The notes under the pieces were generated by a model. The model was not told the origin of the DNA, made no database searches, and worked only from the letters and a program-made list of their open reading frames with translations. Both the position numbers and the translations under genes were made by a program. Shown one piece after another: positions 34,619 through 43,126 of a stretch of 56,389 nt of DNA. Source of the stretch: Candidatus Bathyarchaeota archaeon A05DMB-4 (GTDB lineage: Archaea; Thermoproteota; Bathyarchaeia; Bathyarchaeales; SOJC01); the NCBI GenBank assembly GCA_019685575.1, contig JABFQO010000012.1, forward strand, positions 1 to 56,389, in the 5' to 3' direction. Positions within the stretch are counted from its first letter, which is position 1. Each line of letters begins with the position of its first letter.

Positions 34619-34670
34619 CAGCACACCTTATATTTGCTTACTCGCTAAATTTTGGTGAGGAAGTTTGTAA

Positions 34671-35174
34671 ATGACAAATAGTGTTGAAAACTTGAAAAAC
34701 GCATTCGCGGGCGAGTCGCAAGCGAACCGACGTTATTTAGCCTTTGCAAAAAAGGCTGAGGATGAAGGTTTTATTCAAATTGCCAAGCTCTTCAGAGCCG
34801 CAGCAGAAGCAGAAACGATTCACGCGTTGAATCACTTGAGGATTTTGGGCGAGATAAAAACGACGAGTGAGAACCTAGCTGCGGCAGTGTCCGGCGAAAC
34901 TTTTGAGTTCAAGAAGATGTACCCAGAATATTTAAACATCGCAAAAAAAGAAAAGAACACCCAAGCAACATGGAGTTTTGACGTGGCAAACAAGGTAGAG
35001 CAAGTGCACGCAGGCTTGTTTTCGAAGGTTTTAGAGGCATTAAAGACTAACAAAGAGTTACCCAAGGTCGACTACTTCATTTGCGGTGTTTGCGGAAACA
35101 CAGTCGAAGGCTCAGCGCCAGAAAAATGCCCGATTTGCGGCGCCCCAAGAGCGAAGTTTTTCAAGGTTGCTTAA
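34671..35174 (+). CDS. Rubrerythrin
   Basis: A peroxide-scavenging non-heme diiron protein of anaerobes. The N-terminal four-helix part carries the Glu-rich iron ligands (ESQANRRYLAFAKKAEDEG, AEAETIHALNH). The C-terminus is a rubredoxin domain with CGVCG and CPICG (about 139-160). The length of 167 is standard. GGTGAGG lies before the ATG and a TATA box is 40 bases upstream. It is monocistronic. Confidence 0.95.
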   Translation: MTNSVENLKNAFAGESQANRRYLAFAKKAEDEGFIQIAKLFRAAAEAETIHALNHLRILGEIKTTSENLAAAVSGETFEFKKMYPEYLNIAKKEKNTQATWSFDVANKVEQVHAGLFSKVLEALKTNKELPKVDYFICGVCGNTVEGSAPEKCPICGAPRAKFFKVA

Positions 35175-35269
35175 AGAAGTAGGCAAAAAGAAGTTTCTGT
35201 TCTGCACGCTGTGTCTGCAGATTTGACGCTATAGGCTTCAAACATGCTTCTAGAAAACCTGCAAAACAG

Positions 35270-36070
35270 TTAAACTTTATCATATTGATATAAAACGTTT
35301 CTTTGCACGCGTTGCGGTTTGTCTAGACCTGGAAGCTGTAGCAAGTCAGGATTGCCGGCGATTTCTTTGGCAGAGAGGCCACGGGATTTAAGGCTCTTCA
35401 GGTTCGTTTTAAATTTGGAGAGATACTCACGCATCAACAACACTTCAGTAACGCCACATGCGTTTCCATGACCGGGAAGGAAAAGCTTTGCACCGCATTT
35501 TTGTAGCCACTCTAACGCGTTAATCCATTCGTCAATGTTTGAGCCTACGAGGAACGGGTGGCTTCCTTGAAAGATCAAGTCTCCCGTGAATATTACTCGC
35601 TCTTTCGGTACGTGGACAACAAGTGAGTCGGGTGTATGTCCTCCCAGGTGAGTTAGTTCGATGAGCGGGGTCGAATCATCTAACCTCAGTTTATCCTTGA
35701 CAAACACGTTCGGATAAGCGATCTTCACTCTGCAAAGGTTCTCGAGTGCTTCTTTCTCTTTTTCTGTTTTAAGCCATGTGGGCAACTCGGTCTCGTTTTG
35801 TTTAAACATTTCAGTTGCTCTGTAGCTCGCAATTATGTCGCAAGTGAATAGTTGATTTCCAAACGTGTGGTCTGGGTGATGGTGGGTGTTGATGAGAAAG
35901 CGAACAGGTTTCCCAATCTTGGTCGAAAGAAATTTTAGGTCATGCTCGGTATTCTTTAGCCACTCAGAAGTGTCAACGAACACTACGTCGTTGTCTCTTT
36001 CGATAATGCCGTTGTTGCTCGCTCCAGCCTCTCTCGGGTTGAAGTAAACCGACGGCGTCAGCCTTATCAT
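35270..36070 (-). CDS. Metallo-beta-lactamase-fold hydrolase
   Basis: The metal-binding motif THHHPDHTFG gives H63, H65, D67 and H68. Further His/Asp residues (GGHTPD, FTGDLIF, LPGHG) complete the family. There is no flavodoxin domain, so it is not a flavodiiron protein. The specific substrate cannot be predicted. The start is ATG at 36070 (TTG at 36079 is an alternative). It sits about 20 bases after the M32 peptidase gene. Confidence 0.85.
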   Translation of the reverse strand: MIRLTPSVYFNPREAGASNNGIIERDNDVVFVDTSEWLKNTEHDLKFLSTKIGKPVRFLINTHHHPDHTFGNQLFTCDIIASYRATEMFKQNETELPTWLKTEKEKEALENLCRVKIAYPNVFVKDKLRLDDSTPLIELTHLGGHTPDSLVVHVPKERVIFTGDLIFQGSHPFLVGSNIDEWINALEWLQKCGAKLFLPGHGNACGVTEVLLMREYLSKFKTNLKSLKSRGLSAKEIAGNPDLLQLPGLDKPQRVQRNVLYQYDKV

Positions 36071-36089
36071 AGAGCTCAATTTTTGCTTT

Positions 36090-37631
36090 TTAGTAACCGT
36101 ACAAGTCTGAGTATTTCTTGTTTAAGTATTCTAAATAGTGTTTCACGTTGATTTGTTCGCCCGTGATTTTTTTGATAAGGTCGGGCGGGTCGTAAAGGTT
36201 ACCATAGCTGTGTACGTTTTTGGTGAGCCATTGTTTGATTGGTTGAAAGTTACCTTTCGCTGCGTGTTTCTTCCAGTCGGGCATGTCCTTTTGCATCTTT
36301 GCCAATAGTTGTCCACTGTAAATGTTGCCTAAGGCGTATGTGGGAAAATATCCGAAATATCCCAATCCCCAGTGCGTATCTTGCATTACGCCTTCCGAGT
36401 CGTTCTCGATTTTTACCCCTAAGTATTCTTTGTACTTCTGGTTCCATATCTCTGGAAGCTCGGCTACTGTAATTTTATCGGCGAAGAGGTCGCGTTCAAT
36501 GTTGAACCTTATGATGACGTGAAGGCAGTACGTGACTTCGTCGGCTTCTACTCTTATTTTTGAAGGTTTAACCGCGTTGATCGCGTGCACAAACTTGTCC
36601 AACGTGACGTCGGAATAGGTTTTGCCCGTCAGCTTTTTCAGTTCTGGAAGGTAAAAACTCCAAAACTCGCGCGAACGTCCAAAAATGTTTTCCACAAACC
36701 GTGATTGAGATTCGTGGAAACCGTAAGAGCATCCCGTGCCGACGGGTTGAAACATCCATTCAGCCCTCAAGTTCTGGTCGTACATGGCGTGTCCGCCTTC
36801 ATGCAATACGGAGAACAGGGATGATGCAAAATTGTCTTCAAAATAATGTGTCGTAATCCGCACGTCATCATAATACCCCGTGGTAAAAGGATGTTCAGTT
36901 TCGTCGATTCTTCCGCCAGCATTCGGCGAGTCTATGTCGTAGTCGATTATTTTTGCAATGGAGCTAGAGATTTTTTGTTGAACATCAACTGGGATCTTTC
37001 TCGAGAGGAATGATTCGTCGGGTTGCTTAGGCGAAGCCAAACATTTTTTCATTATTGAAATCAGTCCTGTCCGAAGCTCGTCAAAGAGTTTCGTGATCAT
37101 ATTCGCCGTCATGGTTGGCTCGTGCATGTCGATAAGTGCATCATAAGGCGTTGCTGTACCCTTCACTTCCATAAGAATCTCGGCTGCTTTCTTTTTTAAC
37201 TCGACAAGTTTTTCCAATTCAGGTTTGAACATGGAATAGTTTTTTGCGGCTTTGGCTTTTTTCCAAACGTTAACGGTGACGGCTGATTGTCTGGTTATCT
37301 CAGTAACAAGTTCTTCTGGTAACTTGGTCATTTCGTCGTAGTTCTTCTTTATCAAATGCACGTTTCGTTTTTCGACTTCATCGAGAGAGTCATAATCTGG
37401 ATGTTTTCTAATTTTTTCTATTAAATCACCGATTTCTGGGTCAGTGCTTAGTTTGTGTTCAAGCTGGCTTATCATGGCTAGTTGTTGACTCCGTAGGTTA
37501 ACTGCTTTTGGAGGCATCTTGGTTTCCATGTCCCACTCTACAAGCGAGTGTATCGTCGTGGCAAGGATGAATTCTTTGCTTTTTGATAGGAGTTTGTTAT
37601 AATTTTGGCGTAGCGCATCAGATTTTGTCAA
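36090..37631 (-). CDS. Carboxypeptidase Taq family (M32) metallopeptidase
   Basis: A zinc carboxypeptidase. The HExxH motif HEGGH lies at about residues 277-281 with the downstream ESQSRFVEN motif that supplies the third ligand. Length 513 and the all-helical composition match the family. The start is TTG at 37631. It is likely cytoplasmic and used for peptide turnover, which fits an organism that also has a GDH for amino-acid use. Confidence 0.92.
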   Translation of the reverse strand: MTKSDALRQNYNKLLSKSKEFILATTIHSLVEWDMETKMPPKAVNLRSQQLAMISQLEHKLSTDPEIGDLIEKIRKHPDYDSLDEVEKRNVHLIKKNYDEMTKLPEELVTEITRQSAVTVNVWKKAKAAKNYSMFKPELEKLVELKKKAAEILMEVKGTATPYDALIDMHEPTMTANMITKLFDELRTGLISIMKKCLASPKQPDESFLSRKIPVDVQQKISSSIAKIIDYDIDSPNAGGRIDETEHPFTTGYYDDVRITTHYFEDNFASSLFSVLHEGGHAMYDQNLRAEWMFQPVGTGCSYGFHESQSRFVENIFGRSREFWSFYLPELKKLTGKTYSDVTLDKFVHAINAVKPSKIRVEADEVTYCLHVIIRFNIERDLFADKITVAELPEIWNQKYKEYLGVKIENDSEGVMQDTHWGLGYFGYFPTYALGNIYSGQLLAKMQKDMPDWKKHAAKGNFQPIKQWLTKNVHSYGNLYDPPDLIKKITGEQINVKHYLEYLNKKYSDLYGY

Positions 37632-37779
37632 GGTTCACACCATTCCACAATTTTTTGAACAGTTTAGTAGCCTACTACAATGATCAGATTAATAAATTAA
37701 TTGCAAAAGCGCGGCTCAGTAGCAAAACTTATGTTCACGGTTAGCATTACGCACGAAACACGCATACGAAGGTCTAATA

Positions 37780-38430
37780 TTGAAATACTCCGCAATCGTT
37801 CTCGCAGGCGGTTCATCAAAGAGGCTTGGTCAAGACAAGCCCTTACTCATGCTTGGGAACAAACCGTTACTTCTTCACGTTCTACACAGAGTTTCAACTG
37901 TTGTTAACGAACAAATAGTAGTGGCGAAAAACGAACAACAAAAAAACGTTTTTGAAAAAATAGTAAAAGACAAAACAACCGTCGTAGTCGACGAGTATCA
38001 GATCCAAACACCCCTCGCGGGCGCCTATACTGGTTTTCATCATGCGTGCAATGAGTATGCGCTTTTGCTTTCCAGCGACACACCCTTCGTCAACACAGAA
38101 ATTGCAAGGTTACTACTTGACATATGCATCCACAAAACCGCTACCATACCGAGATGGCCAGAGGGCCACATAGAACCCCTCCAAGCAGCATATCAAACAA
38201 AGACAGCCCTAACAGCAGCAAAAACAGCGTTGGATGCAGGTGAATTGAACATGCTATCTATGCTGAACCGTATGCGAAACGTTAGGTACGTTTCCACCAT
38301 CGTGCTTCGGCAACTTGACCCAAATTTGCACACGTTCTTTAACGTCAACACAGAAGCAGACCTAAAAAAAGCAGAAACACTTCTAAAAATCATAAACCAC
38401 CAAAAAAGCAGACGTGAAAGACAATGGTAG
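37780..38430 (+). CDS. MobA-like nucleotidyltransferase
   Basis: The N-terminal signature LAGGSSKRLGQDKPLL is the nucleotide-binding loop of the MobA family, and SSDTPFV and IEPLQAAY are further family motifs. MobA attaches GMP to molybdopterin. The start is TTG at 37780. The last bases overlap cofE, so the pair is co-transcribed. Co-occurrence with cofE raises the possibility of a role in F420 guanylylation, but the CofC signature is not seen, so MobA is the better call. Confidence 0.82.
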   Translation: MKYSAIVLAGGSSKRLGQDKPLLMLGNKPLLLHVLHRVSTVVNEQIVVAKNEQQKNVFEKIVKDKTTVVVDEYQIQTPLAGAYTGFHHACNEYALLLSSDTPFVNTEIARLLLDICIHKTATIPRWPEGHIEPLQAAYQTKTALTAAKTALDAGELNMLSMLNRMRNVRYVSTIVLRQLDPNLHTFFNVNTEADLKKAETLLKIINHQKSRRERQW

Positions 38431-39185
38431 AAAAAATCCAAATAATCCCAGTTCAAGGCATGCCACTCATCAAAGAAGGCGACAACCTAGCAAAACTCAT
38501 AAACAACGCCGCAGAAAAACAAGGCACTCCAATTCAAGACAACGATATCGTAGTAGTTACACATGTTGCGGTTTCCAAGGCAGAAGGCGCAATCGTAAAC
38601 CTCGACACGGTGAAACCGTCCCGATTCGCAGAAAAAATCGCTAAACAAACCGACAAAGACCCAGCCTTGGTCGAAGTCGTCTTAAACGAGGCAAAAAGCA
38701 TCGTGCGCATGGGAAACAACAGCCTAATCACTGAAACCAAGCACGGCTTCTTCTGCGCCAACAGCGGCGTCGACCGATCAAACGTGCCCGGCGAAAGAAA
38801 CGTGGCATTGCTACCGGAAAACCCGGATAAATCGGCCGCAGGAATACGACAACAAATTAAAAAACTTTCAGGCAAAGATGTGGCGGTGATTGTTTCTGAC
38901 ACGCATGGTCGACCTTTGCGCGACGGAGAGATTAACGTTGCCGTAGGCGTCTCTGGGCTTAATCCCATCCGCGACCGCCGAGGCGAAAAAGACTTGTACG
39001 GGTATATCTTGCGCATAAAACGCACCGCCATTGCGGACGAACTTGCCTCAGCAGCCGAGTTGGTCATCGGTCAAGCAAACGAAGCCGTACCAGTGGCGAT
39101 TATTCGAGGCTATTCATATCCAAAGTCTGAAACGGCACGGGCGACCGATTTGATAAGGCCGAAAGAAAAAGAACTCTTCCTTTAA
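38424..39185 (+). CDS. cofE: Coenzyme F420-0:L-glutamate ligase
   Basis: CofE adds glutamate to F420-0, a late step of F420 synthesis. The family sequence is clear: VQGMPLI, DIVVVTHVAVSKAEG, an ANSGVDRSNVPGE stretch, SDTHGRPLRDGE and GLNPIRDRRGEKDLYG. Length 253 is standard. The ATG overlaps the mobA-like gene. The presence of cofE shows F420 is made, and fits the absence of an F420-reducing hydrogenase subunit here. Confidence 0.94.
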   Translation: MVEKIQIIPVQGMPLIKEGDNLAKLINNAAEKQGTPIQDNDIVVVTHVAVSKAEGAIVNLDTVKPSRFAEKIAKQTDKDPALVEVVLNEAKSIVRMGNNSLITETKHGFFCANSGVDRSNVPGERNVALLPENPDKSAAGIRQQIKKLSGKDVAVIVSDTHGRPLRDGEINVAVGVSGLNPIRDRRGEKDLYGYILRIKRTAIADELASAAELVIGQANEAVPVAIIRGYSYPKSETARATDLIRPKEKELFL

Positions 39186-39189
39186 GAAG

Positions 39190-40188
39190 TTAGGCATTCA
39201 TTATTTCGCTGTAGGGGTCGTCAGGTTGTGAAGGAAATTTTTCCGTTTTTCCATTATACTTTATCGTTCTTGCCTTGTTTTTTGTGAAGAATCCAATAGT
39301 CTTCGCCAGCGTTTTTTGTCTGGCAAGAGCCTCGTGTATATGGTCTTCTTTTTCTGGCGAAACAGCGGCAAGTAATGTTCCAGTGGATGATGCGGACATT
39401 AGTTGTGTTTGTGAAAGCCCAAAATGTTGCGCCAGCGTCTGTAGTTCTTTTGTGATTGGCAGTTGTGCAAAGTCTATCGTGAACCCGAGGTTTGAAGCGT
39501 CAGCAATTTCGTTCAACGCTGCCACGAATCCTCCTTCAGTAGCGTCATGCATCGCGTGAACTCCGCCAACCCTAGTCAGTAAAATTGCTTCATTCACGCA
39601 TGTTTGCATTTTAATTTGCGACTTGAGATGCGCTGTTTTTTTGGTTCCGAACAGTTTTTCGGCTTTTCTTTGGTGCGTTAGAGCAAAGTTTACGAGGGTT
39701 TCTAAGCCTATGGGTTTTATGCATATTATGCGGTCTTTTGGTTTGGCTCCGGCGGGCGTTATGAGTCTGGCTCTGTGAACGAAGCCGTATGCTGTGCATG
39801 TGCCGATGATGGATGAGAGTTCTCCATAGGTGCCTGTGTGACCAGTTATTATGCTTACGCCCAGCTCGTCTGCGGTTTCGCATGCTTGTTGCATTATTTT
39901 TTTGAAGACAGTTGCGCTTGTTTTTGGGGGGCCGAGCAGGTTGACGGCGGCGTATTCTGGTTTTGCACCGAAGACGGCTAAGTCGGAGGCGGCGTAATGA
40001 ATGAGAAACCAGCCGAACCACTGAGTTGGGACGCCGAGGCAAGGGTCGGTGGTAACTACCATGAGTCTATCGTTGCCTATTTCGTGCACTCCCGAGTCGA
40101 AGCCGGCTGCGGGTGGAACAACGATTTTTTCTTTGGTTTTGATGCAGCAGAGCATGTCTTTTAGCGCTTTTGTGGCGAGTTTACCCAT
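39190..40188 (-). CDS. AIR-synthase-superfamily protein, ThiL/HypE-like
   Basis: Related to thiamine-monophosphate kinase, HypE and selenophosphate synthase: VTTDPCLGVP, AASDLAVFGAKPEYA, a GHTGTYGE loop and HDATEGGFVAALNE. It lacks the C-terminal PRIC cysteine tail of HypE (it ends EIMNA), so it is not a carbamoyl dehydratase. It is the last gene of a TPP-riboswitch operon, so a ThiL-type thiamine role is the best inference. It follows the KaiC-like gene after 5 bases and is convergent with cofE. Confidence 0.7.
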   Translation of the reverse strand: MGKLATKALKDMLCCIKTKEKIVVPPAAGFDSGVHEIGNDRLMVVTTDPCLGVPTQWFGWFLIHYAASDLAVFGAKPEYAAVNLLGPPKTSATVFKKIMQQACETADELGVSIITGHTGTYGELSSIIGTCTAYGFVHRARLITPAGAKPKDRIICIKPIGLETLVNFALTHQRKAEKLFGTKKTAHLKSQIKMQTCVNEAILLTRVGGVHAMHDATEGGFVAALNEIADASNLGFTIDFAQLPITKELQTLAQHFGLSQTQLMSASSTGTLLAAVSPEKEDHIHEALARQKTLAKTIGFFTKNKARTIKYNGKTEKFPSQPDDPYSEIMNA

Positions 40189-40193
40189 GTTAA

Positions 40194-40907
40194 CTACTCT
40201 TTAGTTTTCAACAGTTTAATGCCTTTCCGCGTAATCTCAAACGGCAACCACTCTAACGGGTGCTCTGTACCTTCCATCTTTACGATGCGTAGTTCACGTT
40301 GGAAAGTTTTCTTGTTAATTCTGAAGTAGATTATGTTGTTTGCCGTGTTAAAGTCTAAATCTGTTGCTTTAGAGACGTCGAGATCTTTTTGGCTCGCCGC
40401 TGTCATGATGTCCATGTTCACGATGTTGTCAAAATACGACCAATTGATGGTCCACTGTTCTACGGGAAGCATGTACTTTAAGTCGTACAAGCCAAACATT
40501 TGCTCGCTAAAGTCTCCAGCAGCGAACCGTGTGACGTGAGCATCGGATAACAGTTTGTCTATCCGCCGCATTTCCTCGAAATCATCGAGGCTAAAATAGA
40601 TAACCCTCGGGTCTTTCTGGTACTGCGGAAAATGTGGAAACGCTTGGATAGAGATGAACTTCTTCTTTTTCTCGTAAGGCGTAATGTCCCAGCCAAAGGT
40701 TTGGAAGTACCATCTCAGTCTTGGGAAAGGCTTGTCAAAAACGTCAAACGCAACTGTTTCGCCTTCTTGAAGCCCCTGCCACAAAAACTGCATGGCAAAA
40801 ACGGTTTTTCCAGTGCCAGGTGGGCCATACAGAATGTTTCTTGTGCCTTGTTCGATGCCGCCGACTAACTCGTCGAAGCCTTGAATTCCAGTTTTCAGCT
40901 TTCCCAT
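40194..40907 (-). CDS. KaiC/RadA-like ATPase, intact P-loop
   Basis: A single-domain KaiC-like protein. Walker A GPPGTGKT lies at residues 28-35, followed by a VAFDVFDKP strand. There is no second domain and no autophosphorylation motif. GAGG precedes the ATG. It lies 10 bases after the thiT-like gene and 5 bases before the AIR-synthase-like gene, thus in the TPP-controlled operon. A role for such an ATPase in thiamine metabolism is not established. Confidence 0.85.
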   Translation of the reverse strand: MGKLKTGIQGFDELVGGIEQGTRNILYGPPGTGKTVFAMQFLWQGLQEGETVAFDVFDKPFPRLRWYFQTFGWDITPYEKKKKFISIQAFPHFPQYQKDPRVIYFSLDDFEEMRRIDKLLSDAHVTRFAAGDFSEQMFGLYDLKYMLPVEQWTINWSYFDNIVNMDIMTAASQKDLDVSKATDLDFNTANNIIYFRINKKTFQRELRIVKMEGTEHPLEWLPFEITRKGIKLLKTKE

Positions 40908-40917
40908 AGCTCAGCCT

Positions 40918-41616
40918 CTAAACCGTGATTTCAACAGTGCCTCTTTGGACGAGCAAGTAGACTAAGAACGCGCTGATAACGAACTCTGGAATCAAGAAAC
41001 TACCATTATAGATGGCGGAATAGAGGTATGGTCCCAGTTCTGGAGGCGCGTAGGCAGACCAAAAGATTACCCCCGAAACAAAATGCGCCAAAAATTTGCC
41101 GAATCCCACAACCGCAACGCCGACAAGAGGGCTTTGCCAAGCTTTTCTTTCGATTACGCCCCAAACGGAAAGCACAAAAAAGACCATAGCGGGAACCAAC
41201 CAAACGATGCTGTGTATGATGGCGCCGATGAAACTCAGCGAAGACAACAACGCATAGACTCCAACTTCAGCAAGGTCTTGGGGATGCCCCTTTTTCCCCT
41301 TGAAGAAGCCAACTAAACCAAGCGTGGCAAAAGCCAACGGATAATCCAAAAAAACTTGTGCCGGGTTGGCAATGGGCGAGTACGGAAGCATCAGCACGTC
41401 GATTGGAAGAGCCAACAAACCGAAAACCACACCAGCAAAAACGCCGATTTTCACTCCTCTACGCAGGGCGAGCCACATTACGGGAACCATGCTACCAAGA
41501 GTTACGGAACCACCGAAAGGCATCGAAAACGGCCTAAGCGAATACAACACACCGGACAAAGCAACTACTACGATTATTTCTGCGAGAACTTTAGTTTCGA
41601 ACTTTTGTTCGCTCAT
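40918..41616 (-). CDS. thiT: Thiamine transporter S component (ThiT-like)
   Basis: A membrane protein of 232 residues with about six hydrophobic segments. It has the family segments VVALSGVLYSL, FGGSVTLGSMVPVMWLALRRG and YPLAFATLGLVGFFKGK. ThiT binds thiamine and partners with a shared energy-coupling module, which is not in this window. Its ATG lies 5 bases after the end of a TPP aptamer, strong proof of a thiamine role. Confidence 0.88.
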   Translation of the reverse strand: MSEQKFETKVLAEIIVVVALSGVLYSLRPFSMPFGGSVTLGSMVPVMWLALRRGVKIGVFAGVVFGLLALPIDVLMLPYSPIANPAQVFLDYPLAFATLGLVGFFKGKKGHPQDLAEVGVYALLSSLSFIGAIIHSIVWLVPAMVFFVLSVWGVIERKAWQSPLVGVAVVGFGKFLAHFVSGVIFWSAYAPPELGPYLYSAIYNGSFLIPEFVISAFLVYLLVQRGTVEITV

Positions 41617-41620
41617 TGTT

Positions 41621-41712
41621 TTTTCCCTTCGCCAGCATTATCTGGATCAGGTTCTAAGGGTCGACGACACGTCAGTCGTCCTCTCAGCCGGGTACTCCCA
41701 GCTCCCCTAGAA
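41621..41712 (-). promoter_or_regulatory. TPP riboswitch (THI element)
   Basis: Read on the minus strand, the conserved blocks are all present in order: GGGGAGC, GGCTGAGAGGA, an extra hairpin GACGAC..GTCGTC, ACCCTTAGAACCTGATC, and AGATAATGCTGGCGAAGGGA. These match the pyrimidine-sensor and pyrophosphate-sensor helices. The GAAGGGA at the 3' end is also the only Shine-Dalgarno-like sequence before the thiT-like ATG, so TPP binding would most simply block translation. TPP riboswitches are rare in archaea. Confidence 0.93.
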
Positions 41713-41751
41713 TTTTGACAAAAACACATTTCATGTATATAACTTTAATGC

Positions 41752-43038
41752 TTACAAACCCTTGGCGTAATCCTCTGTTTTGGTCAATAGTTTTTCTAAA
41801 TCTGCCTCAGTATGCGCCTTGCTTAATGCGCCCAATTTTGCCGGGAGGAAGAAAACCCCATTCAACATTAAATGCATATGGTAATCTATAAGCTTCTGAC
41901 GGTCGGCCCGGGAAACTGCGTGCACGTCTTTTATTGTTTCATTCGTAAAGTGAGTTTGGAAGAGGGAGCCTTCGCCAGTAACTTGCACGTTTATGTGGTT
42001 GTCTTCGAAAATTTCTTCAAGTTGGTTGCGAAGTTTTCTGCACCGCTTGTTAAGTTGACTAATAATCGCGCCATCTTCTAACTGCTTAAGCATAGCTAAA
42101 CCTGCAGTCATGGTGATAGGGTTTCCGCTGAAGGTTCCCCCGTGAAAGCACAGTTCAGGACGTTCGTAGACTGTTGCATCAAGCCTTTCCATCACGTCCC
42201 GTTTTCCAGCAATCGCTCCCACTGGAAAGCCTCCGCCTAAAATTTTTCCCAAAATCGTCAAATCAGGTGTGACGTTAAAGAATTGTTGAGCACCGCCTGG
42301 CGCGAGCCTAAAGCCGGTTATGACTTCGTCAAAAACCAGCAACGCATCTTTTTCACGAGATAATTCCTTCAATTCTTTAAGAAACTCTTTATCTGCTGGA
42401 ATCCCGCCTCCCGCGCCTAAGACGGGTTCGATGATGAAGGCGGCGATGTCGTGATTTTTTATCTTTCGCCTTGTTGTTTGAATGTCGTTGAACGGTGCGA
42501 CTATAGTGTTTTTCAGCGTCTCGGTAGGCACTCCGCTTGTTTCTGGCACGTCCATCGGAGGCTTCACAGCCGTTTGTAAGCAATCGTAACCCCCATGCCA
42601 ACATCCTTCGAACTTTACAATCTTACTTTTTTTCTTAAATGCCCGAACAAGCCGAGTTGCGTACATGGAAGCCTCGGTGCCGGAATTAGCGAACCGCACC
42701 AGCTCAGCACAAGGCACCATCTTCACAACTTGCTCAGCTAAAGCAATTTCCAATTCATGGCAAACTCCCAAGTGGATACCTCGTTCCAACTGCTGTTTCA
42801 CTGCTCTTTTTACTGGCGGCGGGTTGTGCCCTAAAATGTGGGTATAGTGTCCCATCCAAAAGTCAATGTACGCGTTGCCGTCGACGTCGAAGAATTTGCT
42901 TCCCTTAGCATGGGTCACGTAGAAAGGATACGGCTCAAAATAACGAATAAAATAGGAAACCCCGGCTGGGAAAACCTTCTTTGCCCTTTCATAAAGCCTC
43001 TTAGACTTGGATGTTTTTGTTTCATAGTCTCTTAGCAT
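41752..43038 (-). CDS. hemL: Glutamate-1-semialdehyde 2,1-aminomutase-like enzyme (HemL family)
   Basis: A class III PLP aminotransferase. The PLP lysine is in TILGKILGGGFPVG (about residue 265), and FDEVITGFR and an NSGTEA motif are present. HemL makes 5-aminolevulinate for tetrapyrroles such as sirohaem, F430 or B12. The sequence fits HemL in its VSYFIRYFEPYPFYV start region, though related aminotransferases cannot be excluded since no other hem gene is adjacent. I chose ATG 43038 because GGAG lies 9 bases before it. ATG 43047 and TTG 43053 are alternatives. Confidence 0.82.
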   Translation of the reverse strand: MLRDYETKTSKSKRLYERAKKVFPAGVSYFIRYFEPYPFYVTHAKGSKFFDVDGNAYIDFWMGHYTHILGHNPPPVKRAVKQQLERGIHLGVCHELEIALAEQVVKMVPCAELVRFANSGTEASMYATRLVRAFKKKSKIVKFEGCWHGGYDCLQTAVKPPMDVPETSGVPTETLKNTIVAPFNDIQTTRRKIKNHDIAAFIIEPVLGAGGGIPADKEFLKELKELSREKDALLVFDEVITGFRLAPGGAQQFFNVTPDLTILGKILGGGFPVGAIAGKRDVMERLDATVYERPELCFHGGTFSGNPITMTAGLAMLKQLEDGAIISQLNKRCRKLRNQLEEIFEDNHINVQVTGEGSLFQTHFTNETIKDVHAVSRADRQKLIDYHMHLMLNGVFFLPAKLGALSKAHTEADLEKLLTKTEDYAKGL

Positions 43039-43126
43039 ATGCGCCATCTCCAAAACTAAATTGACGTGAAAGATATTAATTTAATGCACACAAACACACA
43101 TAATAACGAGTAATACGAGTCTAATA

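Noticed and set aside
37780-38430. Calling the MobA-like gene cofC because it overlaps cofE
   Set aside because: The N-terminal LAGG..RLG..KP loop and IEPLQAAY are MobA features, and the CofC signature is not seen.
39190-40188. Calling the AIR-synthase-like gene hypE to go with the hydrogenase
   Set aside because: The C-terminal PRIC cysteine tail required for HypE is missing, and the gene is in a thiamine-regulated operon 27 kb from the hydrogenase.
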